Positions 27,960 through 36,391 are shown, numbered from the stretch's first letter. The stretch: 36,391 nt of DNA from Saprospiraceae bacterium (GCA_020627965.1 JAHDFX010000033.1:1-36391), one strand, 5' to 3'. A program made the numbers and translations. The notes: generated by a model not told the origin, from the sequence alone.

Positions 27960-28392
27960 ACCTATATGAAATAGGTTCTGAAATCTTACGGTATAGGTTA
28001 CTAAGGTATATTGTATACGTTGAAAATGTGCATATATACATAAGAAACGTATGTCGAATACGTAAAAAGTCATACTCTATACGTTTGTAAAATATACTTC
28101 ATACGTAGATGATATATATTATATAGGTCTGGAGGGAATATTATATACGTCAAGAAGGCTGAGCATATCTATGCTGAACCTATAGTATATAGGTCTCAAA
28201 CATATACCGTATATATAAATAACGTATAAGGTATGCACTAAAAACCTATTCTATATACATTGTATGTGTATAGAATATATATCGGAGACGTATACCATAT
28301 ATATCCAGAACATATAACATATAGATTTGCGACCTATGGAATAGGTATTCAAAACGTATATTATATAGGTTCGAGACCTAATTGAATCAACC
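27960..28392. repeat. Array of ~20 imperfect 17-bp dyads at 22-bp period
   Basis: The array fills most of the gap between genes 7 and 6. Units have the form ACSTAT-N5-ATASGT (S = C or G) and a 5-bp spacer. Unit starts are 27960, 27982, 28004, 28025, 28047, 28068, 28090, 28112, 28134, 28156, 28178, 28200, 28222, 28244, 28266, 28288, 28310, 28332, 28354 and 28376, i.e. 22 bp apart with two 1-bp slips. Perfect dyads occur at 27960, 28047, 28178 and 28332. Unit 28332 has a 3-bp centre but its spacer is 7 bp, so the period is kept. Spacers show no conserved sequence. Inner TAT/ATA bases are kept while positions 2-3 of each arm vary without compensating change, which argues for a DNA-binding site rather than RNA stems. 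Function unknown. Confidence 0.85.
28162..28175. repeat. Central palindrome AGCATA-TC-TATGCT of the dyad array
   Basis: A perfect 6-2-6 inverted repeat sits in the one array unit (28156-28172) that lacks the ACSTAT/ATASGT arms. It lies close to the midpoint of the array, exactly where the better-conserved half-site switches from the right arm to the left arm. Confidence 0.7.
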
Positions 28393-28412
28393 TGCCGTAC
28401 TCTCTTTTACCT

Positions 28413-31400
28413 TTATTTAGGTACTCTCGAAGACACTCCGTTATTTTGAAACCAAAGCACTTTATCTGCTCCATTTATATCCCCATTCAGGTCAAAATCA
28501 GGAATCATGTATTGCTGGAAAATGCCATTATTGTTCAGCCAGAGTGTTTTATCAGTTCCTTTAATATCAAAGCTTGGAAAATCTGACTGGTCGCCATCGC
28601 CTGCGAACATAGCCCATGTACCAGGAAGAATTTCTTTTTGGCCTACACTAGTAGCATCTTTATAACTATCAGTGAATCTGAAATCCCAGGATAGTGTTTT
28701 ATTGATAATCGGGACTTTTTGGGGCGTCATGATACCCATATGATTTCTATGTTCTATGACTACATATACCGAATCCAGTCCAATATTTTCTAATGGGCAA
28801 CCATCGGGAAAGTCTATATATCCATTTTTGTATAATAGACCTGCTGCCATGCCGACCTGAGTGTTTTTGTCCATCTCAGCACGTGTAGATACGAGTACCC
28901 AGTCTACTACTTCATCGTTGTAGTTGGCATCTGTCCATCCTGTTCCCTCTGTACCTGTGTAATTCCAGGGTGGGATATTATAAGGTTGCCCTGCCGGAGT
29001 AGGCATAGCAAAATTGCTACTGGGAGTTTGTCCGGGTAAAAGCCCTCTGATCGTACTGAGTTCTGTCGTCATTTCGCCTGTAGCGTCATTGAATGTACCT
29101 TCAAGGAAGGCAGACAGATTGAAATCGACACAAGATAATTCTACGTCAATATTTACTATAGCCTGATCGCATGAAGATACATCAAGCTGATTGCCTGAAA
29201 GTATATAATTGACAACAAGCTTTGGTGCTACAGATGCTCCTCCTTCATAAGTTTCGGGTGTTCTTGTTCCTGAGCCTTCTATAATAAACGTCATAGCATG
29301 TCCACTTTGCCAGTCTGCCCTACTAACAATTTCTTGTACGACAGGGCTAATATCATCACTCATGTAAGTATTACTGGCAGTCCAGGCGGGTATATTAGCC
29401 CAATTGGTAGCAGCAGTGGTCTTTGTTTTATTGCTTATCGCAAATGGAGTAACAGGTATAGGAGCTGCATTGCCGGTTGCTTCTGCACTGATGGTCAGAG
29501 AGGTTGGCTGACTATTATTTTCATCAGCTACAAATTCCAGATATGCGTTGGTGATAATAGCATTTTCGGGGATACCAACATTCGCAATTCTAATACCGAT
29601 TGCCGAATAAATTTCTCCACTGTCATCCATTAGATCGAGATCGCCGCTACTTATATTTATAGCGCCATCCGCGGCTAGTTCTTCTACATCATCTCCACTT
29701 GAATTTACTTGTCGGGAAAAGACAAAAGAAGCCATATAGCTGGCATCATCACAAACCTCATATTCAAAGCTATCGCTGCCTGCAAATCCCGGATTAGGGG
29801 TGTAGGTGAATGTTCCATCATCATTGATTGTCAGCGAACCATTTGCGGGAGGGTTTATCGGGGTGGTATTCCAAACCAGATTATCTCCATCGGGATCGCT
29901 GTCATTAAAGCTAATGACATCATTCAACTGAGTATCCTCTTCAATAGTAAAATTATCATCTACTGCAATTGGCTGTTGATTACAATTAATGACAGTAACC
30001 TGCTGAGTATAAATTTTGGTACATTCAAAATAACTACTGACCAACTGAATATTGTAAGTGCCTGGTGTATTCCAGACGAGTTGAACATTATTCGTTGTCG
30101 CATTTGCTGGTGTTGCACCAAATAGAATCCAATTTAAGTCCATTCTGGAATAGAGACTATCAATGGCTATATTCACAGGAAAACCCGCGCATACTGTAGT
30201 TGGAAATATGATATTACTTTCAGGACAAGGAATATTTGGGCGTCCGGGCGTACCATAGGCAGAATTGATATAGGAAGAAGCTTCCCATGATTGAGGCAGT
30301 GCATTGTCAAGACTCGTTTCGATGAGGGATAAAGAGGGGCCATTTCCATCAGGGATGGTATCCCAGGGGAGTTTGTCATTGTAGACAACATAGTCAGACA
30401 GGCATTTGTTGGTATCAAAAAGGCTGACACGTTCGCCTCCTCCACTAAAAGTAAAGCCGAGATCACCAAGATATTGGTCATTATCTAAATGTGGAAAAGA
30501 GCTGCCAAATACTGTGGCATCTTCTGTAAGCACGAGAAAATCATCTGCTTCAATGCTTGTACCTGTCGGGAAAACAAAATTGTTACCATTATCATAAAAA
30601 GTCCAGCCTGAAATATCAACTGCTGTAGCATTAGGGTTGTATAATTCTACCCAATCACCAGGATCAAAACCATCGTTATTTGAATTATAATTGATTTCAT
30701 TAATAACAATTGGCGAAGCAGTACCCGGACAAATACGGCTATTGACCTGTCCTGGGGTACCACAATCATTATCTGACCGGAACCAGCTAACAGGGTCTGC
30801 ATTGTCCTGTAAAGGGTGTAATAATTCGAGTGATGGTCCATCTCCGTCTGGTTTTTCATCCCAGGGGTTTTTGTCATTATAAGTTAGGGAATCTATAATA
30901 TTACCAAATGGATCGGATAGTTCTATTCTTTCACCATCATTGCTGAGACTGCCTTTATATTGCCCGTAAGGAGCAAAACCATATGCAGCCTCGAACTCAA
31001 TGCTGTTTTCTGCTAATACCAAAATTTCACCAGCTTGTAATTCTGTGGGGTAAGGGAATTCAAAAGTAATACCATCAGTAAAGTTGCAATCAGCTATGTT
31101 TACGGTTTCAGTACCGCTGTTAACGAGTTCTATGAAATCAAGTTCATCAGCATTTGCAGCACAAATTGTATCTGGATTATACATGATCTCATTAATGACA
31201 ATATTGGGATAACTCTGATTGGTGTAATAGGTTTGGGGCACCATTGGGCTCCAGATTTCGGTAGTTTGCGGATTATTCACGTCAATTTGAATAATCTCAA
31301 ATTCGGAGCAATAGAAATTAATTGTTTCGGTCATGACACGAACATATCGTCCCTGTGTATTGACGGGCACCTCAAAGACATTTGCTCCGATACCATCATA

Positions 31401-34400
31401 TAAAAAACCCTGAACATTAGCATCTGCGAGTAGCTCACTTACTGCCGTGGAAGTGAATGGCTGATCTGAAATAAAGACATAAGGGTGATCTAGTTGGAGA
31501 TTGCTACTAAATTCTGAACGATCCCAAAACCGAACTAGATCAATATCTTGCACGGCTTCCAGGTCTATTTCTATCCATGGGTTGACGCTTGTATCTAATT
31601 GAATATAGGTTGCTTCCAGGCCTATTCCTCTTATTATTCCATCATTGGCCACTTCGATTGGTCTTGATACAGAAGAAGCTGAAATGGGCTTATTAATAGC
31701 TATATTAATTTCGGGAAACCGTGTTTCCTGTCCTCTTATGCGGGCATTGACCTGAGTGACGCCTTCTGGTATATTGAGTGTTCCACTATAACTGAAAGCA
31801 ACTGGGCTGACACCTCCGCCGGATACTCTGGGATCTGTACCATCTAAGGTATAAAAAATAGTACCGGAAGCGTTGGGATTGATAATGTCTAAAGCTGTAT
31901 TCACAGGGACTAAGCCTTCAGGAACAGAGAAAGCTGCGGGATCAAGTTTGGGATAGATGCCCGTATTTTTCATTTGTTCTATTAATAAATCCCCTCTGAT
32001 GTCCACCATATTAACTTTGAAGGAATCAATTCTTTGTCGCCATTGATCGGGATTGTGTTCGCTTCTTCCAGACCATTTTGCAGCTTCTCCAATGATGCTT
32101 TTCTCCATTATGGCTGCGATTTCATCCATGTGAGCGCGTAGTCCTACAGAGGTCAGATTTCCATTATAATTTAATCGGAAAGCAGCACGGTCGGCAAAAT
32201 CCTGAAAAAAGTCGGGATGTCCTTCATTAAACAGGCGTAGAAACATGTCATTAGGTCCGTTGGCATTGTGTTGGGGATAGGTTTTGTTTGTCCATTGAGG
32301 ATGACCTCTTGAAAAGAATAAGTCGGCATCGTTTGATTGGAAAACAAACTCTTTACCAAGATCAGGTGCGCCTGCTGCATTCCATTCTGCTTCGGCAAAA
32401 CCATACATGAATAATAGCATGACATCAAAAAAGGAATTTTCATCAACCATTGTTTTCCAGGTCAGATAATCGTCTGAGCTATCGACTAATGCCTGCCATT
32501 GTGTGCCATCACCGTCTTTCAGAACACCATCTACCGGATAAAATACATCTATGGTCACCTTAGAGCCGGAAATAAAGTCATAATCTGCATTATCACCACC
32601 AAGATATTCAGCGAGCATATTATCATCAAATTTTTCTCTGAGGTCGTATTGTCCCCAATATTTACCATCCAGATAAACATGTACGTAGCGGTTGTGCGGA
32701 TTGGGGCTGCCACTTTTTAGGATAACGTCATCCATGAGTTTGGTGGTGATATAAGTTTCTCCTTCGTGAAAGGGAGTATTGACATTCGTCCATAGCCAGC
32801 TTTCATGGCTGCTCCGCAGGTCGAGTTTGTCAAATTTTTCTATAGGTTCGACGCCACTACCAAATCCTTCAAAGACAGATTCCTTGAGATTTTTAGGCCC
32901 ATAAAAGCTGTCAAAATACATTCGCATATTGCGTTTTGGAAGCCCAAGACTGGCGTTTCCATATTCTCCTAAACCGCAATTTGCCTGGAAGTGATCATCC
33001 TTGTCGGGGAATAACATTTCCATGGAGCCACGTATCTTTATAGCTGAGTTGAGACTTCCATCCGTTACGAGGCTAATGGAAGGAATCGCCCTGAGTGCAT
33101 CTTTTAATTGTGCGCCCCATCTTGGGTGTTCTGTAATGTGTTTTTCTAAAGTCGGATCTTGTATGATGTCGTCTAGAAAGACAAAGGTGTGCGTTTCGGG
33201 AACCGTGGTGTCTTGTGGGGAGTATGCAACCGTTCTCAGAATAGTGGTTTCATCAATCAGGAATGGCGTACCATTGTATAGCTGACTGGAATTTGAAGGT
33301 ATGCTTCCATCCAGCGTATAGTAAATGGAGGCATTAGGATTATTGGAGACGAGATGTTGATTAAAAGGAAGTTCGTAGAAACCTCTGCGGTGCGTGGTGT
33401 AGACTTCTAATTCTTCAGGGAAAAAGCCTGCTTCCATATTATCACAAATATCATTTTCATCCACATCAATACAGCTGTCCTGGCAGTCAGGAATATTGTC
33501 ATCATCAGCATCAATATCATTATCAAAATCGGGGCAAATATCCAGAACATCACAAATACCATCGCCGTCGGAGTCTAATTCCACTCCGCTGCAATCACAA
33601 TTAACAGTCCATACATCATTAACGGTACAATCATCCCCATCATCACAGGGTGTACCTATCAGGTTGTCGGGAATGGTTGTGCATAAGTCTGCGGTATCAC
33701 AGACTCCATCATTATCACTATCAGATGGATTATTGGCGCTAAGACACATACATTCCCGTATATCAGGACTGACCCCATATACTTCTATACTTCCTCCGAT
33801 GCCCTGCCCATTACCTACAGAAAGCGGAATACCGTAAGCAGTGCTTATTCCTGAGAGATCGACTCCGCCTGTCAGTCGTCCGTTTGCATCCATGTCATTT
33901 AAGCCCAGATCGGCGTCTCCTTCAAAAGCATCTACACAAAGGTCATTATCACTGTCAAGGTCCAGACGATTGGGCGTGCCGTCACCATCTGTGTCAATAT
34001 CCAGTATTGTACAAGGTGCTTGTCCGTAGGATAGGAGCACATTGTTGAATTGACCAATATTACTTTTACTGACTACAAAACGATAGTCACTGACAGGAGC
34101 GGTTCCAGTATGAACGATGCTTCCTGCTATCCTGATAGTCAGATTACCATTTACATCTATATGCATAGAAATTTGCTGTCCTTCCTGATAACCTGTATTA
34201 AAAGTCCATTCTCCGGGTAATTTACCGTATACTCTTCCGTTGGGATGCGTATATAATTTATAGGAACCATCAGCCCAGTTGTTGATATTTTCAGGGTAGC
34301 CTACTGGAATTACCCCTATCATTTTAGGGTTATCGATACTGGCAGTAAATGATAATGTAATGGGTAAAGGCAATATATCATTGGAGTAAGAACTTCTCCA

Positions 34401-36391
34401 GCCCCCAGCATTGATAAGGACTATCGAGTCACCATCAATGTAATCTACTGCATTTCCATACATGGATAGATCAGATATGTTTATGGTGCAGGCAGTTTCT
34501 TTTTCGTCGGGGATTCCATCATTATCATCGTCTGCATCACGTAAATCACAGACCCCATCACTATCACTATCCAGGTCGCCAGGCATGCATGCAGGCGAAC
34601 CTACACATTCACAGTTAGAGGTCCATACATCATCTATAGTATTGCTATCTCCATCATTACAAGGCGTACCAATCTGATTGTTAGGTAGGTTTTCGCAAAG
34701 GTCTATAGCATCACAAACCCCATCATTATCTGTATCTACTGGGTTATTAGATGCGATACACATACACGCTCTGGTATCTGTAAGAATAGAATAAACCACT
34801 CTGCTTTCTCCTATATCCTGCCCACTACCGGCTGCCAGCGGAATACCATAATTTAAAGTCCCTGGATTTAAATCAACTCCACCAGTCAGTCTTCCATTGT
34901 CATCCATATCGTTCAGCCCAAATTCCTCATCACCTTCAAAGGCATCTACACAAAGGTCACCATCACTATCCAGATCAAGGCGATTGGGCGTACCATCTCC
35001 GTCAGTGTCGATATCTTGCATGACACAAGGCATTCCTCCATGCGTAATAATGACATTTTTCAAACTATTACCATTCAGTCCGCTTACTGCCAATCGGTAA
35101 TCTTTGATAGGAGCAGTACCCGTATGTACCTCTGCTTCTCCTATAGTTACGCTTATATTTCCTTGTACATCTATATCCAAAATAACTGTTTCATCAGTTG
35201 CCACACCACTAAAAGACGACCATATTTCAGGTAGTTTATTGTATATGCGCCCGTTTTGATGGTTGTATAATTTATAAGCACCATCATTGTAGCCATTTAG
35301 ATATTCCAGGTGTCCTATCGGTACAAAACCGATCATTTTGTAGGCATTACGTTCTACGGTAAATTCCAAATGTATTGGCAAAGAAAAAGTCTCATTAGAG
35401 TAAGAAGTACGCCATGGACCATTATTGACTAAGTGTATTTTATCTGTTTCTACACTTTCGACAGCATCACCATAAAAAGATAAATCTGTAAGTGAAATAC
35501 CACTGCAAACGGTCTCATTTCTATCAGGAATACCATCATTATCATCATCCATATCTTCAGCATCACAAATACCATCGGCATCGCTATCAAGACTACCTGG
35601 TACACATATGGGGGTTCCTTTGCATAGGCAATCTATTGTCCATGCATCATTAATTGTTGCATTATCTCCATCATCGCAGGCAGCACCTGTTACTGCATTA
35701 TCGCAGGGGTCTATGGCATCACACAAACCATCAGCATCGGTGTCTGTGGGGTTGTTGGAAGCAATACACATACATGCTCTTGAATCTGTAATTGCTGCCT
35801 GACTAAGCGTACTTTCTCCCGGACCTTGCCCGATTGAATCTACCGCTATCGGAATACCCTCGGCATTTACTCCGCCGACGAGTCTTCCATCGGCATCCAT
35901 ATCATTCAAGTCTAAATCTGCACTTCCTTCAAAAGCATCTACACAAAGATCATTATCACTGTCAAGGTCAAGACGATTGGGAATCAGGTCTCCATCTGTA
36001 TCAATATCAATGGCATTACAGGACGGACTTTGGTGAGACAGAGATAGATTGTCAAGTGTACCACCATTATAACTGCTAATTGCAAAACGATAATCTGTAA
36101 CAGGGGCAGTCGCTGAGTAGATGATATTACCATCTAGAGAGACCGTCAATTTTCCGCTTGCATCTATATCTAATGTTAATATTTTATTGTTGTAATCGTA
36201 TTGTATAAAAGTCCAGCCACTCGTTAATTTACCGTGCAAATAATTATTGGTATGGAGGTATAATTTATAAGCAGCATCATTCCAATTTCCTGTTTTTTCG
36301 GCAGCATCCAATGGTAAAAAACCTATCATGCAAATATTAGCACTGGCTAAAAATTCCAGGTGTATGGGGAGAGACAGGGTTTCATTGGAAT
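28413..36391 (-). CDS. Partial (N-terminus outside window) giant CotH-kinase/LTD protein with three or more TSP3 modules
   Basis: At least 2658 codons. The Met at 36329 is not the true start: the frame stays open to the window edge and the residues before it (SNETLSLPIHLEF) are an internal part of the conserved N-terminal domain. Three module copies are seen (first partial; junctions near 35600 and 34590), then an extended TSP3 run, a chitobiase-C-like domain, and a CotH region (about 33190-31930) with YWGQYDLREKFDDN and the diverged DxD site FQSNDADLFF (about 32320). A second chitobiase-C-like domain (TLDGTDPRVSGG) is followed by an F5/8-C domain (about 31715-31280) absent from genes 2 and 6. 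Two LTDs, a PKD-like segment, a cadherin-like domain with nested DNRLRE-like insert, and the SRVPK C-terminal domain complete it. The 3' end opens directly into the dyad array. Confidence 0.92.
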   Translation of the reverse strand, partial: SNETLSLPIHLEFLASANICMIGFLPLDAAEKTGNWNDAAYKLYLHTNNYLHGKLTSGWTFIQYDYNNKILTLDIDASGKLTVSLDGNIIYSATAPVTDYRFAISSYNGGTLDNLSLSHQSPSCNAIDIDTDGDLIPNRLDLDSDNDLCVDAFEGSADLDLNDMDADGRLVGGVNAEGIPIAVDSIGQGPGESTLSQAAITDSRACMCIASNNPTDTDADGLCDAIDPCDNAVTGAACDDGDNATINDAWTIDCLCKGTPICVPGSLDSDADGICDAEDMDDDNDGIPDRNETVCSGISLTDLSFYGDAVESVETDKIHLVNNGPWRTSYSNETFSLPIHLEFTVERNAYKMIGFVPIGHLEYLNGYNDGAYKLYNHQNGRIYNKLPEIWSSFSGVATDETVILDIDVQGNISVTIGEAEVHTGTAPIKDYRLAVSGLNGNSLKNVIITHGGMPCVMQDIDTDGDGTPNRLDLDSDGDLCVDAFEGDEEFGLNDMDDNGRLTGGVDLNPGTLNYGIPLAAGSGQDIGESRVVYSILTDTRACMCIASNNPVDTDNDGVCDAIDLCENLPNNQIGTPCNDGDSNTIDDVWTSNCECVGSPACMPGDLDSDSDGVCDLRDADDDNDGIPDEKETACTINISDLSMYGNAVDYIDGDSIVLINAGGWRSSYSNDILPLPITLSFTASIDNPKMIGVIPVGYPENINNWADGSYKLYTHPNGRVYGKLPGEWTFNTGYQEGQQISMHIDVNGNLTIRIAGSIVHTGTAPVSDYRFVVSKSNIGQFNNVLLSYGQAPCTILDIDTDGDGTPNRLDLDSDNDLCVDAFEGDADLGLNDMDANGRLTGGVDLSGISTAYGIPLSVGNGQGIGGSIEVYGVSPDIRECMCLSANNPSDSDNDGVCDTADLCTTIPDNLIGTPCDDGDDCTVNDVWTVNCDCSGVELDSDGDGICDVLDICPDFDNDIDADDDNIPDCQDSCIDVDENDICDNMEAGFFPEELEVYTTHRRGFYELPFNQHLVSNNPNASIYYTLDGSIPSNSSQLYNGTPFLIDETTILRTVAYSPQDTTVPETHTFVFLDDIIQDPTLEKHITEHPRWGAQLKDALRAIPSISLVTDGSLNSAIKIRGSMEMLFPDKDDHFQANCGLGEYGNASLGLPKRNMRMYFDSFYGPKNLKESVFEGFGSGVEPIEKFDKLDLRSSHESWLWTNVNTPFHEGETYITTKLMDDVILKSGSPNPHNRYVHVYLDGKYWGQYDLREKFDDNMLAEYLGGDNADYDFISGSKVTIDVFYPVDGVLKDGDGTQWQALVDSSDDYLTWKTMVDENSFFDVMLLFMYGFAEAEWNAAGAPDLGKEFVFQSNDADLFFSRGHPQWTNKTYPQHNANGPNDMFLRLFNEGHPDFFQDFADRAAFRLNYNGNLTSVGLRAHMDEIAAIMEKSIIGEAAKWSGRSEHNPDQWRQRIDSFKVNMVDIRGDLLIEQMKNTGIYPKLDPAAFSVPEGLVPVNTALDIINPNASGTIFYTLDGTDPRVSGGGVSPVAFSYSGTLNIPEGVTQVNARIRGQETRFPEINIAINKPISASSVSRPIEVANDGIIRGIGLEATYIQLDTSVNPWIEIDLEAVQDIDLVRFWDRSEFSSNLQLDHPYVFISDQPFTSTAVSELLADANVQGFLYDGIGANVFEVPVNTQGRYVRVMTETINFYCSEFEIIQIDVNNPQTTEIWSPMVPQTYYTNQSYPNIVINEIMYNPDTICAANADELDFIELVNSGTETVNIADCNFTDGITFEFPYPTELQAGEILVLAENSIEFEAAYGFAPYGQYKGSLSNDGERIELSDPFGNIIDSLTYNDKNPWDEKPDGDGPSLELLHPLQDNADPVSWFRSDNDCGTPGQVNSRICPGTASPIVINEINYNSNNDGFDPGDWVELYNPNATAVDISGWTFYDNGNNFVFPTGTSIEADDFLVLTEDATVFGSSFPHLDNDQYLGDLGFTFSGGGERVSLFDTNKCLSDYVVYNDKLPWDTIPDGNGPSLSLIETSLDNALPQSWEASSYINSAYGTPGRPNIPCPESNIIFPTTVCAGFPVNIAIDSLYSRMDLNWILFGATPANATTNNVQLVWNTPGTYNIQLVSSYFECTKIYTQQVTVINCNQQPIAVDDNFTIEEDTQLNDVISFNDSDPDGDNLVWNTTPINPPANGSLTINDDGTFTYTPNPGFAGSDSFEYEVCDDASYMASFVFSRQVNSSGDDVEELAADGAINISSGDLDLMDDSGEIYSAIGIRIANVGIPENAIITNAYLEFVADENNSQPTSLTISAEATGNAAPIPVTPFAISNKTKTTAATNWANIPAWTASNTYMSDDISPVVQEIVSRADWQSGHAMTFIIEGSGTRTPETYEGGASVAPKLVVNYILSGNQLDVSSCDQAIVNIDVELSCVDFNLSAFLEGTFNDATGEMTTELSTIRGLLPGQTPSSNFAMPTPAGQPYNIPPWNYTGTEGTGWTDANYNDEVVDWVLVSTRAEMDKNTQVGMAAGLLYKNGYIDFPDGCPLENIGLDSVYVVIEHRNHMGIMTPQKVPIINKTLSWDFRFTDSYKDATSVGQKEILPGTWAMFAGDGDQSDFPSFDIKGTDKTLWLNNNGIFQQYMIPDFDLNGDINGADKVLWFQNNGVSSRVPK
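33590..36391 (-). repeat. Three tandem TSP3 N-terminal modules in gene 7
   Basis: Module junctions lie near 35600 and 34590 at a period of about 1 kb; the outermost copy is cut by the window edge. Each copy carries the same order of TSP3 segment, beta domain with LPIxLxF and YKLYxHxN, and TSP3 plus Cys-rich linker. More copies may lie beyond the window. Confidence 0.85.

Noticed and set aside
27960-28392. CRISPR array
   Set aside because: Repeats are dyads of 17 bp with 5-bp spacers and degenerate arms; CRISPR spacers are about 30 bp with near-identical repeats, and no cas gene is present.
27960-28392. Integron attC or RNA hairpin series
   Set aside because: No attC core sites or integrase. 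Arm differences are not compensated between left and right halves, so conserved RNA pairing is not supported.
36327-36329. ATG at 36329 as start of gene 7
   Set aside because: The reading frame continues upstream to the window edge through a conserved internal domain segment, and no signal peptide follows this Met.
1-36391. tRNA, rRNA, insertion sequence or phage genes
   Set aside because: None seen: all long open frames belong to the one exoprotein family and no transposase-like or integrase-like protein is encoded.

Overview
The window reads as a chromosomal stretch from an AT-rich Bacteroidota, most likely a Saprospiria-type marine or biofilm bacterium. That placement is inference from domain content: thrombospondin type 3 (TSP3) repeats, CotH kinase, lamin-tail (LTD), chitobiase-C-like, BNR propeller, F5/8-C and SASA esterase domains on very large secreted proteins. 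No marker gene, RNA gene or mobile element is present to confirm it. Every real gene lies on the minus strand, and all six whose C-terminus is visible end in the same ~240-residue domain closing in SRVPK.

Layout in order of transcription (right to left). Gene 7 (28413-36391, N-terminus outside the window) is a >2650-aa CotH/LTD protein with three copies of a TSP3-flanked N-terminal module. A 554-bp gap follows, holding an unusual array of about 20 imperfect 17-bp dyads at a 22-bp period. Genes 6, 5 and 4 (27858 down to 13649) are separated by only 17 and 9 bp and form an operon: two CotH/LTD proteins and one SASA-family carbohydrate esterase with two F5/8-C domains. Gene 3 (8344-13323) is a BNR/Asp-box propeller protein with a recent 288-aa internal duplication. 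Gene 2 (1569-8132) is another CotH/LTD protein. Gene 1 (1-1364) is the N-terminal part of a further paralog that runs off the left edge.

The gaps before genes 3, 2 and 1 each hold a same-strand motif (A/G)CAACC-N15/16-CGTCTA/T, which resembles an ECF sigma-factor promoter. No such motif is visible before the 6-5-4 operon, where the dyad array sits instead. Two long perfect hairpins, probably related by descent, lie in the 3-2 and 2-1 gaps, but in opposite order relative to the promoter motif.

Taken together this is a paralogous cluster of giant secreted, probably cell-surface or matrix proteins. They are assembled by domain shuffling from Ca-binding, carbohydrate- or protein-binding and enzymatic parts, with a common C-terminal domain that I infer is used for export or anchoring. 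The least explained items are the 22-bp dyad array with its polarity switch, the shared C-terminal domain, and the N-terminal ~160-residue beta domain.
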